Origin: Stenotrophomonas maltophilia
Lineage (GTDB): Bacteria; Pseudomonadota; Gammaproteobacteria; Xanthomonadales; Xanthomonadaceae
NCBI GenBank assembly: GCA_002387845.1
Contig: DGLB01000048.1
Location: 1-64,000 of the forward strand
DNA length: 64,000 bases
Direction: 5' to 3'
The notes under the pieces: model-generated
Told to the model about the DNA's origin: nothing
Seen by the model: only the letters and a program-made list of their open reading frames with translations
The model's database searches: none
Part shown: positions 9,729 to 17,994 of the stretch, piece after piece
How the letters are laid out: the number at the start of each line of letters is the position of its first letter
Numbering within the stretch: the stretch's first letter is position 1
Program-made: the position numbers and the translations under genes

Positions 9729-10163
9729 TTAATCCCACCAGCCGTCGCGGCGGCTGCTCAGCACGCGGCCGTCGTAGCCGCTGATGCGCACATTCACGCG
9801 CTGGTTGTTCTTGTTGTAAGCATCCAGCGACCAGGTGGCCCCGTCGCGGTCCACCTCGGTGATGCGGGTGTAGCCGGCCTTGGCCGCCAGATCGAGGATC
9901 TGCCCGGCGTCGAGTACCGCACGGCCATTGGCCGAATCGAAGATCTCACCCTTGGCCGGGTCGATCAGCACGTCATCACGGCTGCCGTCGGCACGGGTGA
10001 CTTCGGCTTCCCACATGCCGTCATCACGCTCCAGTTCGTGCACCTGGGTGTAGCCGGCGGCGCGCAGCTTGGCCTGCACCTCGGCAGCGCCCAGTTCAGC
10101 GGCGAAGGCCGGGGCGGCGGTTACGGTGGCGGCCAGGGCGGCGGCAATCATCAGGGTCTTCAT
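9729..10163 (-). CDS. Exported PepSY-domain protein
   Basis: 144 residues starting MKTLMIAAALAATVTAAPAFA, a typical signal peptide, with an AAGGAA ribosome-binding site upstream. Two PepSY-like repeats follow: VQAKLRAAGYTQVHELERDDGMWEAEV and ILDLAAKAGYTRITEVDRDGATWSLDA, each a helix and strand that ends in a D-x-x-x-G-x turn. PepSY proteins act in the periplasm, often as inhibitors or chaperones of proteases or as sensors near two-component systems. Here the gene diverges from a second PepSY gene in front of phoP-phoQ, which suggests shared regulation. Confidence 0.85.
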   Translation of the reverse strand: MKTLMIAAALAATVTAAPAFAAELGAAEVQAKLRAAGYTQVHELERDDGMWEAEVTRADGSRDDVLIDPAKGEIFDSANGRAVLDAGQILDLAAKAGYTRITEVDRDGATWSLDAYNKNNQRVNVRISGYDGRVLSSRRDGWWD

Positions 10164-10243
10164 GAGGGGGTTCCTTGTGGCAACCGGACCATTCCGGCAC
10201 CGCCAGTCTGGCAAGCGTCCTTAAGCGCCTCATGAGCAGCATT

Positions 10244-10275
10244 GTTAGGCTTTGTTTAATCGCCGCGCGTATACC
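10244..10275 (+). promoter_or_regulatory. Candidate PhoP-box promoter for the PepSY-phoP-phoQ operon
   Basis: GTTAG-N5-GTTTA lies 11 bp upstream of a TATACC -10 element. The known PhoP box is a GTTTA direct repeat with 11-bp periodicity placed near the -35 position. The first half-site has two mismatches, so autoregulation is plausible but not shown. Confidence 0.4.
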
Positions 10276-10304
10276 GTAGGCCTTGCTTCCACCTGCGCGC
10301 CTCC

Positions 10305-10601
10305 ATGTCGCCCTACGCCCTTCTTCTGCCCCTGCTGCTCAGCGCCACCCAGGACCCGATGCGGGTGCTGGACGGCGGCGCACGCGAGCAGCAGGCGGTA
10401 CGCCAGGCGGTGCAGCAGGGGCGCTATGTGCCGCTGGAGACGGTGGTGCGCGACGCGCTCAAGCGCTACCCCGGGAAGCTGCTGGAGGTGGAGCTGGACG
10501 ACCACACCTACGAGATCGAGATTCTCGGCCCCAACGGCAAGGTGATGGAGCTGGACTATGATGCGCGCAACGGCCGCCTGCTGAAGATGGAAGAGGACTG
10601 A
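10305..10601 (+). CDS. PepSY-domain protein upstream of phoP
   Basis: 98 residues with a short hydrophobic N-terminus (MSPYALLLPLLLSATQ) likely to be a signal peptide. A single PepSY domain follows: LETVVRDALKRYPGKLLEVELDDHTYEIEILGPNGKVMELDYDARNGRLL. The stop TGA shares its last A with the ATG of the response regulator (TGATG), so translation is coupled to phoP. A small periplasmic PepSY protein coexpressed with a sensor kinase is a reasonable candidate for an accessory or feedback partner; that role is inference. Confidence 0.85.
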   Translation: MSPYALLLPLLLSATQDPMRVLDGGAREQQAVRQAVQQGRYVPLETVVRDALKRYPGKLLEVELDDHTYEIEILGPNGKVMELDYDARNGRLLKMEED

Positions 10602-11263
10602 TGCGCCTGCTGCTTGCCGAGGACGACCCGGTACTGGCAGATCGCCTGCGCACGCTGCTGGAAGACGCCGGCTATGTGGTGCTGCACAGCACCGAGGGCC
10701 GAGATGCCGAGTACCAGGGCCAGGTCGAAGACGTGGCCGCCGCCGTGGTCGACCTGGGCCTGCCAGGCCTGGATGGGCTGAGCGTGATCGAACGCTGGCG
10801 CCAGGCCGGGCGGTCGTTCCCGGTGCTGGTGCTTACCGCACGCAGCCGCTGGCACGACAAGCTGGCGGGCTTCGATGCCGGGGCAGATGATTTCCTGACC
10901 AAGCCGTTCCAGCCCGAGGAACTGCTGTTGCGCCTGCGTGCGCTGATCCGGCGCAGTGCCGGCCACGCCAGTCCGCGCCTGGTCTGCGGTCCGCTGCAGC
11001 TGGACGTCAACGCTGCGCGCTTCGAGCTGGACGGTGTGCCGCTGGCGCTGAGCCCGCAGGAGTACCGCATCCTGAGTTACTTCATGCATCACCCCGACAC
11101 CGTGATCAGCCGTTCGCGGCTGGGCGAGCACGTGTACGAGGCGGGCTTCGATCCGGATTCGAACACCCTGGACGTCCTCATCGGACGCATCCGCCGCAAG
11201 CTGGACAGCGAACTGATCCATACCCATCGCGGGCAGGGCTTCCGCCTGTCGGCACAGCCATGA
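10601..11263 (+). CDS. phoP: OmpR/PhoB-family response regulator, PhoP-type
   Basis: 220 residues. The receiver domain has the acidic pocket EDD at residues 7-9, the phosphoacceptor Asp51 (VVDLGLPG), the conserved Thr/Ser segment VLTARSRW and Lys in DDFLTKPF. The C-terminal winged helix reads LSPQEYRILSYFMHHPDTVISRSRL...NTLDVLIGRIRRKL. It overlaps the kinase gene by ATGA. Assignment to PhoP rests on the PhoQ-like dimerisation motif of the partner kinase and on the PepSY neighbour. In this group PhoP controls outer-membrane modification and resistance to cationic peptides. Confidence 0.85.
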   Translation: MRLLLAEDDPVLADRLRTLLEDAGYVVLHSTEGRDAEYQGQVEDVAAAVVDLGLPGLDGLSVIERWRQAGRSFPVLVLTARSRWHDKLAGFDAGADDFLTKPFQPEELLLRLRALIRRSAGHASPRLVCGPLQLDVNAARFELDGVPLALSPQEYRILSYFMHHPDTVISRSRLGEHVYEAGFDPDSNTLDVLIGRIRRKLDSELIHTHRGQGFRLSAQP

Positions 11264-12585
11264 AGACCCGCTCGCTGCGCAGCCGTCTGCTGCTGGCCGG
11301 TGGCCTGGGCATGCTGCTGGTGTCGGCGCTGGCCACCTGGTGGTTGGGAGCCATGTACGAACGCTCCGCGCGCGCCACCTTGGATGCGCGGCTGGGCAAC
11401 GACCTGATCTCCGTGCTGTCGCTGGCCGAAGTGGATGCCAGCGGGCAGGTGCGGTTCCGCCGCGAACTGGTCAACGAAGACTATCGCCGGGTGTTTTCCG
11501 GTGCGTACTGGCAGGTACAGACCGCACAGGGCCAGGCGCTGGCGCAGTCGCGCTCGCTGTGGGATGGCGCGCTGCAGGTTCCGGTTGCGCTGCAGACCGG
11601 CCCTGCCCAGGCGTTCAACAGCGCCGGACCGCTGGACCAGCGCCTGCGTGTGGTGGCCCAGCAGGTCACCCTGCCGCGCGCGGCGACGCCGCTGCGGGTG
11701 GTGGTCGCTGCCGACCGCAGCACGCTGGACGCGCAGGTGAGCAGCTTCCGCCAGCGCACCGCGCTGGCGCTGATCGTGCTGGTGGCGCTGTGGTTTGCGG
11801 TGCTGGTCAGCCAGGTGCAGTACGGCCTGCGCCCGCTGGCCGAGCTGCGCCGCATTGCCGAACAGGTCCGCAACGGCGAGAACGTGCGCTTTCCGCAGCG
11901 GGGCCTGGTCAAGGAAGTCGCCCCGCTGGCGGACGAGCTCAACGCCCTGCTCGATCATCACGGGCGCATGGTGCAGCGCGCGCGTCGCAGTGCCGCCGAC
12001 CTGGCCCATGCATTGAAGACACCGTTGACCGTGCTGGCCACCGAAGCCGAGAGCGACGGCAGCGACTGGCGGCAGACGGTACGCGGTGAGACCGCGCGCA
12101 TGCAGGCCAGCATTGACCGTTATCTGGCGGTCGGCGTGGCGGCCGATCACCAGCAGCGCACCCCGGTCGGGCCGGTGGTGGACGCCCTGTGCCGGTTGAT
12201 GCAGCGGGTGCATGGCGATCGTGACGTGCGCTTTGTCTGCGATGCCAATGCGCAGGGGCTGTTTGCCGGTGCGCGCGAAGACCTGGAAGAGATGCTCGGC
12301 AACCTGCTCGACAACGCGGGCAAGTGGGCGGCGCACCGCGTGGAGGTGAAGGTGCGCCATGAGGGCAACCGGATGCGCTTCGAGATACGCGACGACGGTG
12401 CGGGATTGCCGGAGGAAGCGCTGGAGCGCGTGCTGGGACGGGGCGTGCGGCTGGATGAGCGTGCTTCCGGCAGCGGCTTGGGCCTGGCGATCGTGGCCGA
12501 TATCGCCGAGAGCTATGGTGGAACGTTGAGGTTGCGCAATGGCGCGCCTGGATTGGTGGCAACGCTGGTGGTGCCGGCGGGGTAA
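11260..12585 (+). CDS. phoQ: Sensor histidine kinase, PhoQ-type
   Basis: 441 residues. TM1 is at about 11-30 and a periplasmic sensor of about 130 residues follows. TM2 is at about 168-186, then HAMP, and the dimerisation helix carries His250 in DLAHALKTPLTVLA; the HxLKTPL form is characteristic of PhoQ kinases. ATP-binding motifs follow: N box (EEMLGNLLDNAGKWA), G1 (IRDDGAGLP) and G2 (SGSGLGLAIVADI). The start codon overlaps the phoP stop (ATGA). The kinase would phosphorylate PhoP in response to low divalent cations or antimicrobial peptides. The gene is followed by an inverted SMAG dimer that may end the transcript. Confidence 0.85.
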   Translation: MKTRSLRSRLLLAGGLGMLLVSALATWWLGAMYERSARATLDARLGNDLISVLSLAEVDASGQVRFRRELVNEDYRRVFSGAYWQVQTAQGQALAQSRSLWDGALQVPVALQTGPAQAFNSAGPLDQRLRVVAQQVTLPRAATPLRVVVAADRSTLDAQVSSFRQRTALALIVLVALWFAVLVSQVQYGLRPLAELRRIAEQVRNGENVRFPQRGLVKEVAPLADELNALLDHHGRMVQRARRSAADLAHALKTPLTVLATEAESDGSDWRQTVRGETARMQASIDRYLAVGVAADHQQRTPVGPVVDALCRLMQRVHGDRDVRFVCDANAQGLFAGAREDLEEMLGNLLDNAGKWAAHRVEVKVRHEGNRMRFEIRDDGAGLPEEALERVLGRGVRLDERASGSGLGLAIVADIAESYGGTLRLRNGAPGLVATLVVPAG

Positions 12586-12608
12586 AGCTGCTTGGCACGC
12601 GCGATCCT

Positions 12609-12673
12609 GTAGAGCCGGGCTTGCCCGGCTGCGGGCCGCCGACCCACGAGCAGCCGGGCAAGCCCGGCTCTAC
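12609..12673. repeat. Inverted dimer of SMAG-type GTAG repeats
   Basis: GTAGAGCCGGGCTTGCCCGG on the plus strand is followed about 20 bp later by its inverted copy, which ends GGCTCTAC. Each unit is a GTAG head plus a GCCGGGC-TT-GCCCGGC hairpin. It lies between the converging phoQ and DUF6122 genes, where it could also work as a transcript end or mRNA stabiliser. Confidence 0.85.
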
Positions 12674-12686
12674 GGCAACGCGCGGA

Positions 12687-13010
12687 TCATCTACCCGCGT
12701 GCATCCACCAGCAGTCGATGGCATCCAGCGTGATGTGGATCATCAACCCGATTCCGAACAGGCGCGTTTTCTTCGGCACGCACAGTCCCGCATACACCGC
12801 GATCGCCGGCGTGGTGTGCAGCGGGTGGAAACCGATGCTGCAGCGGTTCGATGCATAGATCGGGTCAGCCAGCAGGTGGTCCAGGTCGATGATCCAGCCC
12901 AGCAGCAGCAACGCCCACGCGGACAGGAAACGCTTGCGCCAGAACATCCACGCCAGCAGTGCAGGCACTGCGGCGTGGAGGAACAGATGGAAGATCGCGC
13001 GTGAGGACAT
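12687..13010 (-). CDS. Small membrane protein, DUF6122-like
   Basis: 107 residues with four hydrophobic segments. Conserved polar residues sit in and beside them: FHLFLHAAVPALLAW, GWIIDLDHLLADP, FHPLHTTPAIAVYAGLC and GLMIHITLDAIDCWW. The IDLDHLLADP and HPLHT pattern resembles small membrane-bound metal-dependent hydrolase-like proteins grouped as DUF6122. No reaction is established. The start is the ATG of MSSRAIFHLF. It lies between SMAG repeats on both sides. Confidence 0.75.
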   Translation of the reverse strand: MSSRAIFHLFLHAAVPALLAWMFWRKRFLSAWALLLLGWIIDLDHLLADPIYASNRCSIGFHPLHTTPAIAVYAGLCVPKKTRLFGIGLMIHITLDAIDCWWMHAGR

Positions 13011-13022
13011 ACGGGTCGCTTC

Positions 13023-13044
13023 GTGGAGCCGGGCTCGCCCGGCT
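13023..13044 (+). repeat. SMAG-type repeat, variant head
   Basis: GTGGAGCCGGGCTCGCCCGG has the same hairpin as neighbouring repeats but GTGG in place of GTAG. It lies between the speA stop and the DUF6122 start. Confidence 0.65.
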
Positions 13045-13056
13045 GCACGGAAGTCG

Positions 13057-14946
13057 TCAGATCAACGGCTCATCCGACAGATAGGTGTACCCGGTCAACC
13101 CGGCTTCCAGCGCCTCGGACAGCTCCTGCGCACGCGCCGGCTCCAGCTTCGCGGCCGCCACACGTTCGGCATAGGCCGCACGCAGGTCGTCCAGGCGGTA
13201 ACCGACGTAATCCAGCATCACGTCCGTGGTGTCGCCGCGACGCTGCTGGGTAATGGCGTAGCCATCCGCATCGGCCACCACTTCCACCGCATCGGTGTCA
13301 CCGAACAGGTTGTGGATGTCGCCCAGGATTTCCTGGTACGCACCGACCATGAAGAAGCCGATCCGGTAGCTTTCGCCCGGCTTCATCGCGTGCAGCGGCA
13401 GCGAGGTGTCCAGGCTTTCGTTTTCCACGTAGGTCTTGACCATGCCGTCCGAGTCGCAGGTCATGTCGGCGATGATGCCGCGGCGATCGGGCACCTCGTT
13501 CAGGCGTTCGATCGGCACGATCGGGAACACCTGGTCGATCGCCCAGGCATCGGGAATCGACTCGAACACACTGAAGTTGACGAAGTACTTGTCGACCAGG
13601 CGCTCGTTGAGTTCATCCAGCGCCGGGCGGTGGCTCTTCTCGTCGTAGCTCAGGCGTGCACGCACGCCATGCGCGATGGCATAGAACAGGTCGTCGATGC
13701 GCGCACGCTGCGGCAGGTCGATCTGGCCCAGCGCATAGCTGGCCAGGCCCTCGGCATGGAAATGCTGGGCTTCCTGGAACAGTTCCACCGCCGGGCGCTG
13801 GTCAAGTTCCTCGTGGATTTCGCGCAGGTGGCGGATCGCCGCCGGCTCGTCGTCATGCGCATCCGGCACACGGCCTTCCTGCGCCTGCTCCACTTCGGAG
13901 ACGTTGGCGATCAGCACCGCGTGGTGGGCGGTCATGGCACGGCCGCACTCGGTCACGATGCGCGGCGGGGTCAGGCCGTGTTCTTCGCAGGCGTTGGCCA
14001 GTGGCTGCACGATGTTGCTGGCGTAGGCGTTCAGGCCGTAGTTGATCGAGCAGAAGCTGCGCGAACGGGTGCCTTCGTAGTCCACGCCCAAGCCGCCGCC
14101 GACGTCGACGTGGGTGATCTTCGCGCCCAGGCGCGACAGTTCCACGAAGTAACGGGTGGCCTCGCGCATGCCGTTGGCAATGTCGCGCACGTTGGAGATC
14201 TGCGAGCCCATGTGGAAATGCAGCAGGCTCAGGCACTCGGCGTATTCGGTGTCGCGCAGCGACTTCCACAGGTCCAGCAGCTGGCGCGGCGACAACCCGA
14301 ACTTGGCCTTGTCGCCGCCGCTGTTCTGCCACTTGCCTGCGCCCAGCGAGGCCAGGCGCATGCGCACGCCCAGGCCTGGCTTCACGTCCAGCGCCTTGGA
14401 CTCCTCCAGCACCAGCTTCAGCTCGGAGGGCTTTTCAATGACGATGAAGGTCTGCAGGCCCAGCTTGCGGCCGATCAGGGCCAGGCGGATGTACTCGCGG
14501 TCCTTGTAGCCGTTGCAGACAATCAGCCCGCCCGGGCGCGACAGCGCCAGCACGGCCATCAGCTCGGGCTTGCTGCCCGCTTCCAGGCCAAAGCCCTCGC
14601 CATGGTGGCTGGCCAGGGTGCCGGCCACGCCGCGGTGCTGGTTGACCTTGATCGGATACACCGCGGTGTAGCCGCCGGCGTAATCCCAGTCGGCCTGGGC
14701 CTGGCCGAAGGCGGCCTGCAGCTTGCCCAGGCGCTGGCCGAGGATGTCCGGGAAGCGCACCAGCAGCGGCAGCTTGGCCCCGGCCGCGCGGGCCGAATCC
14801 ACAATCGTGGGCAAGGACACCACCGGGCCGTCCTGCCCCGTCGGTCTCACCACCATATGCCCCGCCGGATCCACGTCGAAGTAGCCATCCGCCCAGTGCG
14901 GAATCGAGTAGGTCTTGCGGGCTTGGTCGAGGGACCAATCGGTCAT
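13057..14946 (-). CDS. speA: Biosynthetic arginine decarboxylase
   Basis: 629 residues from the ATG of MTDWSLDQARKTYSIPHWADGYFDV, the usual SpeA length. An in-frame extension of 52 residues upstream overlaps the speE leader and was rejected. It belongs to the PLP alanine-racemase-fold decarboxylases. The PLP lysine is in YPIKVNQHRGVAGTL, the glycine-rich phosphate loop is VDVGGGLGVDYEGT, and the C-terminal barrel holds the catalytic CDSDGMVKTYV. It converts arginine to agmatine, the first step of the agmatine route to putrescine and polyamines. It diverges from speE, so both ends of spermidine synthesis share one control region. Confidence 0.95.
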   Translation of the reverse strand: MTDWSLDQARKTYSIPHWADGYFDVDPAGHMVVRPTGQDGPVVSLPTIVDSARAAGAKLPLLVRFPDILGQRLGKLQAAFGQAQADWDYAGGYTAVYPIKVNQHRGVAGTLASHHGEGFGLEAGSKPELMAVLALSRPGGLIVCNGYKDREYIRLALIGRKLGLQTFIVIEKPSELKLVLEESKALDVKPGLGVRMRLASLGAGKWQNSGGDKAKFGLSPRQLLDLWKSLRDTEYAECLSLLHFHMGSQISNVRDIANGMREATRYFVELSRLGAKITHVDVGGGLGVDYEGTRSRSFCSINYGLNAYASNIVQPLANACEEHGLTPPRIVTECGRAMTAHHAVLIANVSEVEQAQEGRVPDAHDDEPAAIRHLREIHEELDQRPAVELFQEAQHFHAEGLASYALGQIDLPQRARIDDLFYAIAHGVRARLSYDEKSHRPALDELNERLVDKYFVNFSVFESIPDAWAIDQVFPIVPIERLNEVPDRRGIIADMTCDSDGMVKTYVENESLDTSLPLHAMKPGESYRIGFFMVGAYQEILGDIHNLFGDTDAVEVVADADGYAITQQRRGDTTDVMLDYVGYRLDDLRAAYAERVAAAKLEPARAQELSEALEAGLTGYTYLSDEPLI

Positions 14947-14977
14947 TGCAGTGGGCCTGGTTGGTAAAAAAGGGGGT

Positions 14978-15017
14978 GCATGATAACGCCTATATGCCGA
15001 CAGCTCCGTTATCATGC
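14978..15017. promoter_or_regulatory. Inverted repeat between speA and speE
   Basis: GCATGATAACG and its exact inverse CGTTATCATGC are separated by 18 bp in the 179-bp divergent intergenic region. Each arm contains a TATCAT that could serve as a -10 element for the outward-facing promoter, or the pair could be an operator. Which is right cannot be settled by reading. Confidence 0.5.
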
Positions 15018-15125
15018 GCGCCCGCGCCCGTGTCCAGGCTTGAACCTGAACGGGGCGGACCCCGTCCGGACGCGCCTTGTGCCGCCATCCCGGCTCCAAC
15101 ACCCTCCGAACAGGACCGCTACTCC

Positions 15126-15980
15126 ATGACTGACAACAGCAACTGGTACATCGAGCATTTCGAGCGCACCGGCTCGGCCATTGGCTACCGCATCACCGGC
15201 AAGCTGGACGAGGTGCAGTCGCCGTTCCAGAAGATCGAGATCTTCCAGACCACCGACTGGGGCAACCTGATGACCATCGACGGGGCCATCATGCTGACCA
15301 GCAAGGACAATTTCTTCTACCACGAGATGATCAGCCACCCGGTGCTGTTCACCCACGCCGCGCCCAAGCGCGTGGTGATCATCGGCGGCGGCGACTGCGG
15401 CACCCTGCGCGAAGTGCTCAAGCACCCGGGCGTGGAAAGTGTGACCCAGTGCGACATTGACGAGCAGGTCACCCGCATGGCCGAGAAGCACTTCCCGGAA
15501 CTGTGCGACTCCAACAGCGACCCGCGCGCCGAGCTGATGTTCGACGACGGCGTGGCCTACATGGCCAACTGCCCGGCCGGCAGCGTGGACGTGGTGATCG
15601 TGGACTCCACCGACCCGGTCGGCCCGGGTGAAGGCCTGTTCAACAAGGCCTTCTACGAAAGCTGCTTCAAGGCACTGAAGGACGACGGCATCCTGGTCCA
15701 GCAGTCCGAGTCGCCGCTGATGCAGCTGGCCCTGATCAACGAAATGCGCACCGAAATGGGCAAGGCCGGCTTCCAGTCGTTCAAGACCCTGCCGTTCCCG
15801 CAGCCGTGCTACCCGACCGGCTGGTGGAGCGTGACCCTGGCACGCAAGGGCCAGAGCAGCTTCGATTTCCGCCAGGCCGATTCGGCGTCCAAGGGCTTTG
15901 ACACCCTGTACTACACCGCCGCGCTGCACACCGGCGTGCTGGTGACCCCGCCCTTCGTGCAGGCTGCGCTGAAGGGTTGA
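15126..15980 (+). CDS. speE: Spermidine synthase
   Basis: 284 residues from the ATG of MTDNSNWYIEHFERTG, the standard SpeE length. The aminopropyltransferase signature is clear: VVIIGGGDCGTLREVLKHPGVE for decarboxylated-AdoMet binding, the acidic pair VTQCDIDEQV, the catalytic segment VVIVDSTDPVGPGEGLF with the DxxD-type aspartates, and the C-terminal PCYPTGWWS. It transfers an aminopropyl group to putrescine in the cytosol. A longer in-frame N-terminus from 14946 was rejected because it runs through the promoter inverted repeat. Confidence 0.96.
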   Translation: MTDNSNWYIEHFERTGSAIGYRITGKLDEVQSPFQKIEIFQTTDWGNLMTIDGAIMLTSKDNFFYHEMISHPVLFTHAAPKRVVIIGGGDCGTLREVLKHPGVESVTQCDIDEQVTRMAEKHFPELCDSNSDPRAELMFDDGVAYMANCPAGSVDVVIVDSTDPVGPGEGLFNKAFYESCFKALKDDGILVQQSESPLMQLALINEMRTEMGKAGFQSFKTLPFPQPCYPTGWWSVTLARKGQSSFDFRQADSASKGFDTLYYTAALHTGVLVTPPFVQAALKG

Positions 15981-15992
15981 TGTCGGGTCCCC

Positions 15993-16017
15993 GAGGGCCG
16001 GCCAACGGCCGGCCCTC
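15993..16017. terminator. Hairpin between converging speE and lpxO
   Basis: GAGGGCCGGCC and GGCCGGCCCTC form a perfect 11-bp stem around AAC, the core of a GTAG-type repeat without its head. No T-run follows, so it is either a repeat remnant or a bidirectional transcript-stabilising hairpin. Confidence 0.55.
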
Positions 16018-16023
16018 GCGATC

Positions 16024-16929
16024 TCAGATCGCCCAGATCCCGGCGATCACCAGCACCACCAGGCCCCACTTGATTGCGTGGTAGGCAAACGCGCTCTTCG
16101 CGCGCAGCGCCTTGGCCTTGAGCCGCACCTTGTACAGCCCGCCAAATGCCTTGTTCACGCCCCCGGTCGGATCTCCCGGCAGGTTCGGCGAGGCCCCACC
16201 GGCCAGCAGGGTCGCCGCCACGGCGCGGTTGAACAGCCCCGGCAGGCCGAAGCGCAGCGGGCGCGCGATATCGCAGAACAGGATCACCCGGTCTTCCTGG
16301 GTCTCGTTGTGGGCGTGGTGGATGTAGGTTTCGTCGAACATCATCCACTCGCCGTCGCGCCAGCTTTTACGGATGCCGTCCACCTCGATGTAGCAGCCAT
16401 CGTCGTTCGGCGTGGCCAGGCCCAGGTGCAGGCGCAGCGAGCCGGCAAACGGGTCGCGGTGCGGACGCAGTTCACTGCCCGGCGGCAGCTGCGCGAACAT
16501 CGCCGCACGCACCTCCGGAATCGACTCCAGCAGCGCGGTGGTCTGCGGGCACAACGCCTTGGCCGACGGGTGCGACGGACCGTACCAGCGCAGATAGAAG
16601 CGCTTCCAGCCGCGGCGGAAGAACGAGTTGAAGCCGGCGTCGTTGTAGCTGCTGGACGCGGCAATCTTGTCCGCATCGCGCAGCGCCAGGGCCTCATCGC
16701 GGATCATCTTCCAGTTCGCGCGCAGCGGCTCCAGCTGCGGGAACTCCTTGCCCGGATCCAGGAACGGGGTGGTCGGCACCTTGGAGAACAGGTACATCAC
16801 CACGTTGATGGGAGCCATGAAACTGGAATGGTCCAACAGCTGGCGCGACCAGCGCGCCCGGACCTTGCCGCGGTAGTGCACGTACAGCACGCACGCCACG
16901 AACAGGGCCACCACAATTATCTTGATCAT
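16024..16929 (-). CDS. lpxO: LpxO-type lipid A 2-hydroxylase (Asp/Asn beta-hydroxylase family)
   Basis: 301 residues, the typical LpxO length. There is one N-terminal membrane anchor (MIKIIVVALFVACVLYVHY) and a hydrophobic C-terminal segment (WGLVVLVIAGIWAI). The Fe(II)/2-oxoglutarate hydroxylase core has RPHRDPFAGSLRLHLGL with the metal-binding HxD, a strand DGEWMMFDETYIHHAHNET with the distal histidine, and a following Arg (RVILFCDI) that would bind 2-oxoglutarate. It would hydroxylate the secondary acyl chain of lipid A at the inner membrane. A PhoPQ system and an LPS-kinase-like gene nearby fit an envelope-modification theme. Confidence 0.88.
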   Translation of the reverse strand: MIKIIVVALFVACVLYVHYRGKVRARWSRQLLDHSSFMAPINVVMYLFSKVPTTPFLDPGKEFPQLEPLRANWKMIRDEALALRDADKIAASSSYNDAGFNSFFRRGWKRFYLRWYGPSHPSAKALCPQTTALLESIPEVRAAMFAQLPPGSELRPHRDPFAGSLRLHLGLATPNDDGCYIEVDGIRKSWRDGEWMMFDETYIHHAHNETQEDRVILFCDIARPLRFGLPGLFNRAVAATLLAGGASPNLPGDPTGGVNKAFGGLYKVRLKAKALRAKSAFAYHAIKWGLVVLVIAGIWAI

Positions 16930-17340
16930 CGAACGTCCACCGGCGGCTGCCGGAAAGCATCAGTGAAGGGGAGTTCGCACGCGGTGCTGGCGGGCCATGG
17001 GGAGCGGCGGGCCACGCGTGCCGTATTCAACATCGTTATGGTCCGCGCGGCCTTCTGTCCGGTCAAGCCAGCCGTGTACAGGTAGCGGACAACCGGCACA
17101 CACGGCGTCTCAGTTAAACGCCAACGCATTGATATTTAAAACAATTCAACCAGGTCCTAGGTGCCGGACTGGCGCGCGCGCGACAAACTGTTCCACGTCT
17201 GGGTCCGACATTTCTCCGACAAAAGCTGGATTGCTGTACTTTCGAGTACTAATATTAACGAAAGTTTGACAGCACCCCCATTCAGCAGCACCGGTACGCC
17301 TGACGCTTTGCGCCGACCACCGGGTCGCCCAAAGACCGTC
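16930..17340. promoter_or_regulatory. 411-bp intergenic region between lpxO and the kinase-like gene
   Basis: No convincing gene. It is locally AT-rich (17110-17270), unlike its surroundings. ACTTTCG at 17238-17244 and its inverse CGAAAGT at 17259-17265 form a 7-bp inverted repeat with a 14-bp spacer, a possible operator for the kinase-like gene. It uses the same CTTTCG/CGAAAG words as the region before agaS. Confidence 0.4.
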
Positions 17341-17994
17341 ATGAATACTTCTGTTACCCCGTGTGTCGATGACACCGCCCCGGCCCTGTTGCTCAAGCGT
17401 GGCGAACGCCTGCTGGAGCCGGATGTCTACCGCACCTGCCTGAACGGCCAGCCGGCCGTGGTCAAGGACTACACCCGCTACAAGGGCACCCCGCTGTCGC
17501 TGGTGGCCCGCCTGCTGGTGCGACGCGAGGCCAGCATGCTCAAGCGCCTGAGCGGCTGGAAACACGCGCCGGCCCTGCTTGGCACGATCGGCGGGCTGGC
17601 ACTGGGCATGGAGTTCATCCCCGGCCAGACCCTGAGCGCGGCCAGCTCGGTGGGCGCGGAGGTGTTCGAGCAGCTGCAGTACGCACTGAGCCGCCTGCAT
17701 GCGGCCGGGATCACCCACAACGACCTGCACGGCACCAACGTGATGGTGAACGGCGGGGTACCGGTGCTGGTGGACTTCACCTCGGCCTGGCGCAGCCCGC
17801 GCTGGCTGCCGGTGCACCCGGTGTCGCGTCAGCTGCGCCGCAGCGACATGAAGAACCTGCTGAAGATGCGCCAGCGCCTGACCGGCGAGCGCCCGACCGA
17901 GAGCCAGGCGGCGCTGGTCGCCGACCCGCGCTGGGTGGCCGGCGTGCGGGTGGCGTGGAAGCGGTTTTACCGGTGGTTCAAAAGCGTGCCGTAG
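17341..17994 (+). CDS. LPS-kinase/RIO-like small protein kinase fold enzyme
   Basis: 217 residues from the ATG of MNTSVTPCVDDTAP; an upstream in-frame frame from 17161 is AT-rich leader and was rejected. Kinase-fold marks are Lys in PAVVKDYTRYKG, a Glu in RREASMLKRL, the catalytic loop ITHNDLHGTNVMV (HxDLHxxN) and the metal-binding VLVDFTSAWR. This compact arrangement is typical of the KdkA/WaaP/InaA group that phosphorylates LPS core sugars. Next to lpxO, an LPS substrate is likely; a protein substrate remains possible. The stop TAG is supplied by a GTAG repeat. Confidence 0.75.
   Translation: MNTSVTPCVDDTAPALLLKRGERLLEPDVYRTCLNGQPAVVKDYTRYKGTPLSLVARLLVRREASMLKRLSGWKHAPALLGTIGGLALGMEFIPGQTLSAASSVGAEVFEQLQYALSRLHAAGITHNDLHGTNVMVNGGVPVLVDFTSAWRSPRWLPVHPVSRQLRRSDMKNLLKMRQRLTGERPTESQAALVADPRWVAGVRVAWKRFYRWFKSVP

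Noticed and set aside
12889..14967. 692-codon open frame antisense to speA
   Set aside because: Shadow of arginine decarboxylase.
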